Assembly: GCA_023665185.1 (NCBI GenBank)
Contig: JAMPEL010000022.1
Location: 1 to 36,324 of the forward strand
DNA from: Roseburia sp.
GTDB lineage: Bacteria > Bacteroidota > Bacteroidia > Bacteroidales > Bacteroidaceae
Direction of reading: 5' to 3'
Length of the DNA stretch: 36,324 nucleotides
Both the position numbers and the translations under genes were made by a program. This document shows positions 8,770 through 15,788 of this stretch, piece after piece. How positions within the stretch are numbered: the first letter of the stretch is position 1; each line of letters opens with the position of its first letter. The notes beneath the pieces were generated by a model. It did not search any database. It was not told the origin of the DNA and saw only the letters and a list, made by a program, of their open reading frames with translations.

Positions 8770-9313
8770 AAATTGACATTTTGTCAGTTGATAAAAAAAC
8801 TTGATTTTAACATTTCGGACATTCTCTTTTGCTCCGAGATGCGCACAAATCTGCTCTGCCTCGTGCTAAATGTCAGATAATCAATTAGATACTATTTTAC
8901 TCAAAACAGTGCGGTTTTAGACCAAAAACTAAGGGTTGAGTATAAAATAGGATGTGTTGATAATCAGATAGTTATGAAAATTTGTCCTTAAAACAGTCCT
9001 TTTTCGGGTTCAGAATCCATTTTTGTTTTTCGGGGTGTTGAAAACCCGTCCGCTGTCTTTCGGAAGAAAGAATCTGGGAAAATGCCCTATTTTGGGCCGA
9101 AAAAGGGGCTTGAAAAATTTCGTTCACCTTGAAAATATTTTTTCAGCACCTTGCGCAAAAAATCGGTGCGCCTTGTAAAAAAATTTTCAGCACCTTGTAA
9201 TTTTGGGTTTTGTTGGGCTTTTTGGGGAAAATGGTGTGTTTGGAGTGAATTTTGTTTGTCTTTTAGTCGGGCGGATTGTTCTATTTGTTCACTTGAAATT
9301 CGAGGTTCGGAAA
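8770..9313 (+). repeat. Module C of the composite repeat (copy L2)
   Basis: About 540 bp of non-coding DNA that reappears in inverted orientation at 18366-18906, roughly three quarters identical by eye along its length. Conserved landmarks in order are the palindrome TGACATTTTGTCA (8774-8786), gattttaacattt, gcggttttaga, aaaataggatgtgttgataatcaga (split into shorter shared blocks in the other copy), an identical 19-mer CCATTTTTGTTTTTCGGGG (9017-9035), a CGGGG/CCCG hairpin (9031-9048), GGGAAAATGCCC, a 22-bp periodic array (9125-9197) and ttgttctattt. Open frames inside it are not preserved in the other copy. Module A follows directly. Confidence 0.85.
9125..9197 (+). repeat. Four heptamers at an exact 22-bp period (copy L2)
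   Basis: CACCTTG at 9125, 9147 and 9191 and CGCCTTG at 9169 start exactly 22 bp apart. The 15-bp gaps hold A/T tracts of 4-9 bases. A degenerate cttg lies 19 bp before the first unit. The same four units at the same period occur in the inverted copy at 18482-18554. The layout resembles an iteron or a phased protein-binding array with two helical turns per unit. Confidence 0.85.
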
Positions 9314-9380
9314 CCTCCGTAGAATCGCGTTTTTGCAACCGAGGCAAGGCGCGGTTCATTTTGAGGCGATTCTACGGAGG
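9314..9380. repeat. Module A inverted-repeat element (copy L2)
   Basis: A 67-bp element with perfect 15-bp terminal inverted repeats: CCTCCGTAGAATCGC at 9314-9328 and its reverse complement at 9366-9380. Other copies are at 1-51 (partial) and 18299-18365. Short frames through it encode similar peptides in each copy only because the DNA is repeated. It is followed by a linker shared with copy L1 (ttaacatatcaaattgtca). Confidence 0.9.
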
Positions 9381-9434
9381 CGGGCTTTAACATATCAAAT
9401 TGTCATAAGTTTTGATGTTTTGTTGATGTTTTCG

Positions 9435-9585
9435 ACAGACTCCTCCGTCGCAAAGCGACACCTCCCCTAACTTAGGGGAGGAGCCAGGTTACCATATTTG
9501 CAGAGAAACTAACGTGCTGATTGACAAGGTATATAGCTCCTCCTCTAAGTTAGAGGAGGTGTCACGAAGTGACGGAGGAGTCTGT
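9435..9585. repeat. Module B palindromic element (copy L2)
   Basis: A 151-bp element bounded by ACAGACTCCTCCGTC and its reverse complement. The left arm has hairpins GTCGC-aaa-GCGAC (9447-9459) and a CCTCCCCTAA/TTAGGGGAGG hairpin (9461-9481). The right arm has a CCTCCTCTAA/TTAGAGGAGG hairpin (9539-9559) and GTCAC-gaa-GTGAC (9561-9573). Compared with copy L1 the arms carry paired changes that keep each local hairpin intact. The 57-bp spacer is conserved. Confidence 0.9.
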
Positions 9586-9736
9586 CTTAACACATCGAGA
9601 AACATCTGTAAAAGCACGTTACAAAAAGTCAGGAAATCTGTCAAAAATACATCCGCAAAATATACCTGCATCAGAACCTGATCTGCAATAAATATAAGAC
9701 AAACCATTTGAAATGTCGGATAATCCAACAAAAAAT
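9586..9736. repeat. Tail T of the composite repeat (copy L2)
   Basis: Conserved tail after module B. It shares acatctgtaaaa, acaaaaagtcaggaa, tgtcaaaaatacatccgcaaa and atacctgcatcagaa with copy L1, and extends through acaaacca and aaatgtcggat, which are shared with the reversed copy near 36106-36160. AATCTGTC at 9635-9642 is nearly complementary to the left boundary of module B (GACAGACT, 9434-9441). Confidence 0.75.
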
Positions 9737-10034
9737 CCACTGAAAGAATTTGCGGATTCCGCATGGAATCGACTTTTCATTCTAATCCATAACTCGCGCA
9801 ATTCATTGATATTTTTAATGTTATGTTTTGATGGAGACATTCATTTCTCCCGACAAAGCGCATCAACTTTGCATATCTCAAAATAAAAAGAACCCAGTCG
9901 GACATTTGGCTCATTTGGATTATGACGAACAACGCACACAGACAAATATATATTTTTATTATACACATACAAGTAATATTGGCTCCGGATATGAGTTTTG
10001 CGCACAAAATGAGCGGTATATCATACTTTTTTCG
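9737..10034. other. Intergenic DNA before skp/ompH, nothing recognised
   Basis: About 300 bp between the repeat tail and the skp promoter. No gene is supported, although the skp frame stays open upstream to 9922; that extension lacks features of a real protein and contains the promoter. Confidence 0.5.
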
Positions 10035-10042
10035 TAAGTTTG
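10035..10042 (+). promoter_or_regulatory. -7 box of skp/ompH
   Basis: TAAGTTTG followed by C matches TAnnTTTG and lies 27 bp before the chosen ATG at 10069. It supports that start over the longer open frame. Confidence 0.65.
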
Positions 10043-10068
10043 CAGTACTAAATAAAAAAGGCATAAAA

Positions 10069-10629
10069 ATGAAGAAGATATTTTTGATTCTGGCCACCGT
10101 TCTCACAACGACAATGTCTGTGGCACAGACAGAGAGCGGTCCTTCAATGGACGTACTTTCCGAAACTCCTGCGGCAATAGTAAGGGAACAGCATTTCGGC
10201 TATCTGAGCTATAGCGAGGCCTTGAAAGCAATGCCCGGCTACAATGAGGCGCAAAAGAGCCTTGAGGCATTGAAGGCGGACTATGACAAGGAGCTGGAGC
10301 GCGCGGAACAGGAATTTACAAAGAAATTCAACGAGTTTGTGGATGGTCAGAAATCTTTCCCTGAAAATATTCTTCTCAAGCGTCAGAAAGAGCTTCAGGT
10401 GCTGATGGAGCAAAGCATCAAGTTCAAGGACGAGTCGCAGCGTCTGCTCACCAAAGCGGAGAAAGAACTCATGCAGCCGCTTGTAGACCGCCTGAGTGGC
10501 ATTCTTCAGAAGATAGGGACGGAACGCAATTATGACTACATACTGAATACTGATTCCAACGCTTATCCTTTTGTCAATGTGAACAGAGGGGATGACATTA
10601 TGGAAGTGGTTATCTCGAATATAGAATAA
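10069..10629 (+). CDS. OmpH/Skp family periplasmic chaperone
   Basis: A 186-residue secreted protein of the OmpH/Skp family, which holds unfolded outer-membrane proteins in the periplasm on their way to the BAM complex. The chosen start gives a clear signal peptide (MKKIFLILATVLTTTMSVAQ). After it come GYLSYSEALKAMPGY, the usual family opening, and a charged, helical, coiled-coil middle rich in Glu, Lys and Gln (about residues 65-140). A C-terminal block, NYDYILNTDSNAYPFVN, is typical of Bacteroidetes members. It precedes murI, as in many Bacteroidales. The usual second ompH and upstream bamA are absent here; the composite repeat lies upstream instead. The start was chosen because the frame upstream encodes no sensible sequence and the promoter sits within it. 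Confidence 0.9.
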   Translation: MKKIFLILATVLTTTMSVAQTESGPSMDVLSETPAAIVREQHFGYLSYSEALKAMPGYNEAQKSLEALKADYDKELERAEQEFTKKFNEFVDGQKSFPENILLKRQKELQVLMEQSIKFKDESQRLLTKAEKELMQPLVDRLSGILQKIGTERNYDYILNTDSNAYPFVNVNRGDDIMEVVISNIE

Positions 10630-10652
10630 GAGAATAATAGAATAAGAGGAGT

Positions 10653-10693
10653 GAAGCGATAAGGTTCCGGATTCTCCGGAATTTTGTCGCTTC
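10653..10693 (+). promoter_or_regulatory. Hairpin between skp/ompH and murI
   Basis: An outer stem GAAGCGA/TCGCTTC (10653-10659 with 10687-10693) encloses an inner stem TTCCGGA/TCCGGAA (10665-10671 with 10675-10681). No T-run follows, so it looks more like an mRNA-processing or partial-attenuation hairpin than a full terminator. Confidence 0.5.
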
Positions 10694-10714
10694 AACACAT
10701 TAATAAAATACGGA

Positions 10715-11554
10715 ATGTCTGATACCGTACTATCTGGTGGTCCGATAGGAATATTCGATTCAGGATATGGAGGGCTAACCATTCTTGACGGCATACGCAC
10801 ACTGATGCCGCAATACGACTACATTTATCTTGGTGACAACGCGCGTGCCCCTTACGGTACGCGCTCGTTCGATATAGTGTTTGAATTTACCTTGCAGGCA
10901 GTGAGGAAACTTTTCAGTCTCGGCTGCCCTTTGGTCATTCTTGGCTGCAATACGGCTTCCGCCAAAGCTCTCAGAAGCATACAGCAACAGTATCTGCCAT
11001 TCCATGAGCCAGACCGCCGTGTGCTCGGAGTGATACGTCCTACGGCGGAAATTGTAGGAGAGCTTACCCACACCCGCCACATAGGTGTGCTTGCCACTGA
11101 GGGTACCATACGCTCAGAATCGTATAAACTTGAGATACAGAAACTCTATCCCGGCAGTGTGGTGGTAGGTCAGGCATGTCCGATGTGGGTGCCACTGGTA
11201 GAGAACGGAGAAGCGGACAAGCCCGGAGCGGATTACTTCGTGCGCGACAGCATCCACAAGTTGCTGGAGCAGGATTCCCTGATAGACACCATCATTCTCG
11301 GTTGCACCCATTATCCCCTGCTCATGCCGAAGATCAGGAAATACTGTCCGGACGGAATTACTATTGTCCCGCAAGGACATTATATAGCGAAGAGTCTTGA
11401 AGACTATCTGAGACGGCATCAAGAGATGAGTGTCCGCATTACGCAGGGCGGCACATGCCGATACTTCACTTCCGAATCGACGCATAAGTTTCATGAATGC
11501 GCCTCAATATTTCTTCGCGAAGAAGTGGACGCGCAGCGTATAAGTCTTGTCTGA
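10715..11554 (+). CDS. murI: Glutamate racemase MurI
   Basis: A 279-residue enzyme that converts L- to D-glutamate for the peptidoglycan stem peptide in the cytoplasm. It shows the family motifs IGIFDSGYGGLTIL (Asp15 and Ser16 in the active site), LGDNARAPYG (39-48), the first catalytic cysteine Cys78 in LGCNTASAKALR and the second, Cys197, in LGCTHYPLL. The length is normal. It follows skp/ompH by 85 bp with a hairpin in the gap and precedes a CPBP protease gene by 52 bp, so the three probably share a transcript. Confidence 0.96.
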   Translation: MSDTVLSGGPIGIFDSGYGGLTILDGIRTLMPQYDYIYLGDNARAPYGTRSFDIVFEFTLQAVRKLFSLGCPLVILGCNTASAKALRSIQQQYLPFHEPDRRVLGVIRPTAEIVGELTHTRHIGVLATEGTIRSESYKLEIQKLYPGSVVVGQACPMWVPLVENGEADKPGADYFVRDSIHKLLEQDSLIDTIILGCTHYPLLMPKIRKYCPDGITIVPQGHYIAKSLEDYLRRHQEMSVRITQGGTCRYFTSESTHKFHECASIFLREEVDAQRISLV

Positions 11555-11606
11555 CAGCGTGCGTTCCAAGTAATACCATTCAGTTAATTCCAAATATTTT
11601 AATCAG

Positions 11607-12407
11607 ATGAAAACTATAATAAAATCCTTGTCCTTTCCGGCATTGGCATTGGCTATATATCTTGCCGTGCAGCTTGCCACATTCTCTATTGTGGGAGTAA
11701 TCACACTGATAATGAATGACTCCATGTCTGTCGAGGCAATGTCGATAGGGCTGCTGGTATCTTCCATTATTACGGCTGTCGTGCTGCTGGCAGTCAGGCC
11801 TTTCGGATTGGGCAGAGCTTTTTCGTCGGCAGGCTGCTCTTTGCCGATGTGTGCCTTGTCGATAACGGCAGCCATACTGGGCATGTTTGCCACAGATGTG
11901 GTGTGCGAGCAGCTTGACCTGAAGAACATCTATGAGGAAATGTTCTTGGGAATGTCCTCAAATGTATATGGTGTGGCAGCTGTCTGTCTGGCAGGACCAG
12001 TGAGCGAGGAAATTCTGTTTCGTGGTGCCATAATGTCGCCAATGCTGCGCAAGGGAGTGCGTCCGTGGCAGGCGATAACCGTATCGGCACTTATATTCGG
12101 ACTCATCCATCTCAATCCTGCCCAGATACCTTTCGCCTTCATTGTAGGAATTATACTTGGAGTAATCTATTATAAGACCGGCAGTCTTGTGGTATCTTCC
12201 ATCTGCCATATCATCAACAACAGCCTCTCAATTTATACGATGTACACGTATGGCGAAGGACTGAAGGACATGACATGGGAGAAAATGCTGGGTGGAACCG
12301 TGGCTGTATATGCCGTGGCAGTTGTGTGCGCGGTGCTGTCCGTATTTATGCTCGCATTCTTTTGGCGGAAACAGCGGAGAAACTGGTTTGAGACGAAAAC
12401 ATACTGA
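11607..12407 (+). CDS. CPBP family intramembrane glutamic protease (CAAX-like)
   Basis: A 266-residue polytopic membrane protein of the CPBP/Abi (Rce1-like) family. The catalytic signatures are visible: EEILFRG (Glu134, Glu135, Arg139), FGLIHLN (Phe164, His168) and HIINNS (His201, Asn205). Hydrophobic segments run from about residue 9 to the C-terminus, which ends in a short basic tail (WRKQRRNWFETK). Family members cleave prenylated or small membrane substrates or act in peptide maturation; the target here is unknown. It follows murI closely, and no bacteriocin genes are nearby. Confidence 0.9.
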   Translation: MKTIIKSLSFPALALAIYLAVQLATFSIVGVITLIMNDSMSVEAMSIGLLVSSIITAVVLLAVRPFGLGRAFSSAGCSLPMCALSITAAILGMFATDVVCEQLDLKNIYEEMFLGMSSNVYGVAAVCLAGPVSEEILFRGAIMSPMLRKGVRPWQAITVSALIFGLIHLNPAQIPFAFIVGIILGVIYYKTGSLVVSSICHIINNSLSIYTMYTYGEGLKDMTWEKMLGGTVAVYAVAVVCAVLSVFMLAFFWRKQRRNWFETKTY

Positions 12408-12478
12408 TATAATGCTGCTTTTACCGCCTTATAAAATTATTTCAGGCATAAAAAGATGGGCAAACGATTATAAATCAC

Positions 12479-12486
12479 TATCTTTG
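12479..12486 (+). promoter_or_regulatory. -7 box of the DEAD-box helicase gene
   Basis: TATCTTTG followed by C, a full TAnnTTTG match. It lies about 190 bp before the likely start codon, implying an unusually long leader. Confidence 0.6.
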
Positions 12487-12489
12487 CAG

Positions 12490-12677
12490 AATAATACTGA
12501 ATGGTAGAAAGATTTTTAGATGATAAATAGACGAGTTGGAGGGTAGAAGGTTCAATATAGGACTGTACCGATGGCTTGTAGTTTCGTATGGCAGAACTAT
12601 ACAAAACAGTCCGGTGTGGATTTACCGTTTACTTTTCAACTATCAAGTTTTTAATATATACATTAAAAGTTACAATT
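12490..12677 (+). promoter_or_regulatory. Long structured 5' leader of the DEAD-box helicase gene
   Basis: About 185 nt between the predicted transcription start and the TTG start codon. A stem GGACTGT (12560-12566) with ACAGTCC (12606-12612) encloses a second, bulged stem TTGTAGTT with AACTATACAA (about 12576-12583 with 12596-12605). Long structured leaders are known for cold-regulated RNA helicases such as E. coli csdA/deaD; that this one is thermoregulated or autoregulated is inference. Confidence 0.45.
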
Positions 12678-14603
12678 TTGAAGACATTTGAAGAATTGGG
12701 AGTTCGTGACGAAATTCTCAAAGCGATTAAGGAGATGGGGTATGAACAGCCTATGCCTGTTCAGGAAGAAGTTATACCATATCTTTTAGGAAACAACAAT
12801 GATGTGGTGGCTTTGGCGCAGACCGGTACAGGAAAGACAGCTGCTTACGGATTGCCGGTATTGCAGAAAATTGACACTGCAAGCAAAGAGACTCAGGCGG
12901 TGATTATATCGCCTACACGTGAGCTGTGCTTGCAGATTACTGATGACTTGAAAGAATACTCCAAATACATTGACGGGCTGTATGTGCTGGCTGTATATGG
13001 AGGCGCAAGCATCGAGACTCAGATTCGACAGTTGAAGAAAGGGGTACAAGTGATTGTGGCTACTCCGGGACGACTTGTGGATCTCATGAAGCGTGGAGTG
13101 GCAGATTTGAGCAAAGTACAGAATGTGGTGCTTGATGAGGCGGACGAGATGCTTAACATGGGATTCTCGGAAAGTATTGACGAAATCCTTGCCGGAGTGC
13201 CTAAAGACAGAAACACACTCTTGTTCTCTGCTACCATGAGCAAGGAAATTGAGCGAATAAGCAAGAACTACCTTAACAACGCTAAGGAAATTGTGGTAGG
13301 CTCACGCAACGAGGGTGCAGAGAAAGTAAATCATATTTATTATCTTGTACAGGCTAAAGACAAGTATAAGGCTCTCAAACGTGTGGCGGATTTCTATCCT
13401 GAGATATATGCCATTATCTTCTGCCGTACACGAATGGAGACTCAGGAGATTGCAGACAAACTGATTCAGGACGGATATAATGCGGACTCTCTTCACGGAG
13501 AGCTTTCGCAGGCACAACGCGACCTGACAATGCAGAAGTTCCGCCAGCACCGCATTCAGCTGCTTGTGGCAACAGACGTGGCTGCACGCGGATTGGACGT
13601 GGACAACCTTACTCATGTAATCAACTATGGTCTGCCTGACGATATAGAAAGCTATACTCACCGAAGCGGACGTACAGGACGCGCCGGAAAGACCGGAACA
13701 AGTATCTGTATCATCCATGTGCGCGAGAAATCAAAGGTACGCGCCATAGAGAAACAGATTGGCAAGGACTTTGTGGCTGGCAAACTGCCTTCCGGTCATC
13801 AGATTTGCGAGAAGCAATTGTACAAGGTTATTGACGACATTGAGAAGGTGGAAATCAATGAGGAGGAAATCGCGCCGTTCCTTCCTTCTATATTCCGTAA
13901 GTTTGAGCTTATGGAGAAGGAAGACATTATCAAGCGAATGGTGTCGATGGAGTTTAATACCTTCCTCAATTATTACAAGAACGCTCCGGAAATAGAGATT
14001 CCGCAGGACAACGGAAAGGGACGTGAGCGCGGCGAGCGCAGGGAAAGAGGCGAGCGCAGAGACAGAGAGCGCGGACGAAATGCCGAGCCGGGATACAAGC
14101 GTCTGTTCATTAATATTGGAAAGGTGGACAATCTTCACCCGCGTGAGCTGATGGGACTCGTCAACCGCTACTCAAACGGTGCGCGTGTTGATTTCGGACG
14201 TATAGACTTGATGAAGACATTCTCTTTCTTTGAGGTGCCGGAGAAGCAGGCTGAGATAGTGTTGCGCTCACTCAAGAATGCGGAGTTTGACGGTCGCAAG
14301 GTCAATATAGAGTTGTCCGAGAGCACTCCTTCCAAAGGTTCGGACAGCGGACGCGGAAGAGGCGGCAGAGGCCGCTCGGAGCGCAGCGAGGAAAGCCGTC
14401 CGCGCCGTTCGTCGGAGCGTGGAGGCAAGCGCAAATCCGAAGACCCTTTTGCAAAGATAAGAAAAAAGGGACGTGACACTTCCGATGATTCTTCCCGCCA
14501 CTCGTCTGACGGACGTCCGGAGTGGGCACAATTCTTTGACGGCAAGTCTGTGGACGAACCGTTCTACAATGAGTTTGCAAAGAAGAAAAGAAAAAGGAAA
14601 TAA
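12678..14603 (+). CDS. DEAD-box ATP-dependent RNA helicase, CsdA/DeaD-like
   Basis: An ATP-dependent RNA helicase of 641 residues from the chosen TTG start. Motifs: Q motif PMPVQEE (about 25), motif I AQTGTGKT (47-54), DEAD box (153-156), SAT (184-186), LLVATDVAARGLD, and HRSGRTGR (328-335). An Arg/Glu-rich linker leads to a DbpA/CsdA-type RNA-binding domain (about 473-548, KRLFINIGKVDNLHP), then a low-complexity tail rich in Arg, Gly and Ser ending in KKKRKRK. This layout fits helicases of ribosome assembly and cold-shock RNA remodelling. TTG at 12678 gives MKTFEELGV, the usual opening in Bacteroidetes homologues; the frame is open to an ATG at 12588, but those 30 residues look unnatural and overlap a structured leader. 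Confidence 0.93.
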   Translation: MKTFEELGVRDEILKAIKEMGYEQPMPVQEEVIPYLLGNNNDVVALAQTGTGKTAAYGLPVLQKIDTASKETQAVIISPTRELCLQITDDLKEYSKYIDGLYVLAVYGGASIETQIRQLKKGVQVIVATPGRLVDLMKRGVADLSKVQNVVLDEADEMLNMGFSESIDEILAGVPKDRNTLLFSATMSKEIERISKNYLNNAKEIVVGSRNEGAEKVNHIYYLVQAKDKYKALKRVADFYPEIYAIIFCRTRMETQEIADKLIQDGYNADSLHGELSQAQRDLTMQKFRQHRIQLLVATDVAARGLDVDNLTHVINYGLPDDIESYTHRSGRTGRAGKTGTSICIIHVREKSKVRAIEKQIGKDFVAGKLPSGHQICEKQLYKVIDDIEKVEINEEEIAPFLPSIFRKFELMEKEDIIKRMVSMEFNTFLNYYKNAPEIEIPQDNGKGRERGERRERGERRDRERGRNAEPGYKRLFINIGKVDNLHPRELMGLVNRYSNGARVDFGRIDLMKTFSFFEVPEKQAEIVLRSLKNAEFDGRKVNIELSESTPSKGSDSGRGRGGRGRSERSEESRPRRSSERGGKRKSEDPFAKIRKKGRDTSDDSSRHSSDGRPEWAQFFDGKSVDEPFYNEFAKKKRKRK

Positions 14604-14618
14604 AAGTGTATGAGTTGG

Positions 14619-14656
14619 GGGTTTGGGCATGGCATGTCCAAATCCCTATTTTCTTT
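14619..14656 (+). terminator. Terminator after the helicase gene
   Basis: A 9-bp stem GGGGTTTGG (14619-14627) with CCAAATCCC (14639-14647), including one G-T wobble, followed by the T-rich tattttcttt. Confidence 0.65.
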
Positions 14657-14698
14657 AATATGTTTATTTTACTTGTAACAACGTAAAAAAGAGATTAT

Positions 14699-15661
14699 AT
14701 GAAAGTTTTTCAGAATGTCAGTGATATAGGTGACTTGAAGACGGCTCTTGCTGAAGCCTTTGAAATAAAGGAAGACCGATTCAAATACAGTGAGTTGGGA
14801 CGAAACAAGACAGCTCTTCTTATTTTTTTCAACAACAGTCTTCGTACCCGTCTGAGCACGCAGAAGGCTGCCATGAATCTGGGCATGAACGTCATTGTGC
14901 TTGATGTCAATCAGGGCGCATGGAAACTGGAGTCGGAGCGCGGAGTCATTATGGACGGCGACAAGAGCGAGCATTTGCTGGAAGCCATACCGGTGATGGG
15001 CAGTTATTGCGACATAATCGGTGTCCGCTCATTTGCCACATTTGAGAGCCGGAAAGACGATTATGAGGAGAAGATACTCAATCAATTCATTAAATATTCA
15101 GGACGTCCGGTATTCTTCATGGAGAGTGCCACAGTACATCCGTTGCAGTCGTTTGCCGACCTCATCACGATAGAAGAGTACAAGCGCACACAGCGTCCGA
15201 AAGTAGTTCTTACATGGGCACCCCATCCGAAAGCTCTTCCGCAGGCGGTACCTAACTCTTTTGCCCAGTGGATGAACGCGGCAGATGTTGATTTTGTCAT
15301 CACTCACCCGGAAGGGTATGAGCTGGACCCAGTCTTTGCCGGCAATGCCCGTGTGGAATACGACCAGATGAAAGCTTTTGAGGGAGCGGACTTTATCTAT
15401 GCAAAGAACTGGAGTTGTCCGGGAGTTACCCGTCCTGAAGATTATGGAAAGGTATTGTCGAAGGATATGAGCTGGACTGTTGACGCGCGCCATATGGCTG
15501 TGACGAACAATGCGTTCTTCATGCACTGCCTGCCTGTGCGCCGCAACATGATTGTCAGCGATGAGGTGATAGAATCGCCGACCTCGCTTGTCATTCCTGA
15601 GGCTGCCAACCGTGAGATTTCCGCCACAGTGGTGCTCAAGCGTATGCTTCAGGCACTGTAA
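14699..15661 (+). CDS. argF': N-succinylornithine carbamoyltransferase (argF')
   Basis: A 320-residue transcarbamylase of the Bacteroides fragilis ArgF' type, which carbamoylates N-succinyl- (or N-acetyl-) L-ornithine in arginine synthesis. Visible are the carbamoyl-phosphate loop SLRTR (47-51), HPLQSFAD (147-154) and HCLPVRR (276-282). The segment DGDKSEHLLEA places Ser90 where, as I recall, the B. fragilis enzyme has Pro90 and acetylornithine enzymes have Glu. That position decides succinyl or acetyl preference, and Ser was reported compatible with succinyl specificity in mutants. No other arg genes are adjacent. It lies between the helicase terminator and a MATE gene. Confidence 0.93.
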   Translation: MKVFQNVSDIGDLKTALAEAFEIKEDRFKYSELGRNKTALLIFFNNSLRTRLSTQKAAMNLGMNVIVLDVNQGAWKLESERGVIMDGDKSEHLLEAIPVMGSYCDIIGVRSFATFESRKDDYEEKILNQFIKYSGRPVFFMESATVHPLQSFADLITIEEYKRTQRPKVVLTWAPHPKALPQAVPNSFAQWMNAADVDFVITHPEGYELDPVFAGNARVEYDQMKAFEGADFIYAKNWSCPGVTRPEDYGKVLSKDMSWTVDARHMAVTNNAFFMHCLPVRRNMIVSDEVIESPTSLVIPEAANREISATVVLKRMLQAL

Positions 15662-15788
15662 TTCAGGCAGAATGACGGAGAACCCAAAATCAGGGATTCA
15701 AACATTAGCGACAATAGTATAAAACTATCGTGACTCAACATAGAAATTCTGTGCTTCTTTATATGGAAGCTTTCCAACCTTTATATTA

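Noticed and set aside
9087-9390. Open frames on both strands within modules C and A (79 and 90 codons)
   Set aside because: The matching frame in the other copy stops after about 24 codons, and the similarity of the peptides follows from the repeated DNA. I judge them non-coding.
9489-9764. 91-codon minus-strand frame across module B and its tail
   Set aside because: A similar peptide start (MQVYFADV) occurs in the reversed copy near 36165 but ends quickly there. The frame runs through hairpins and spacer, so it is a by-product of the repeat.
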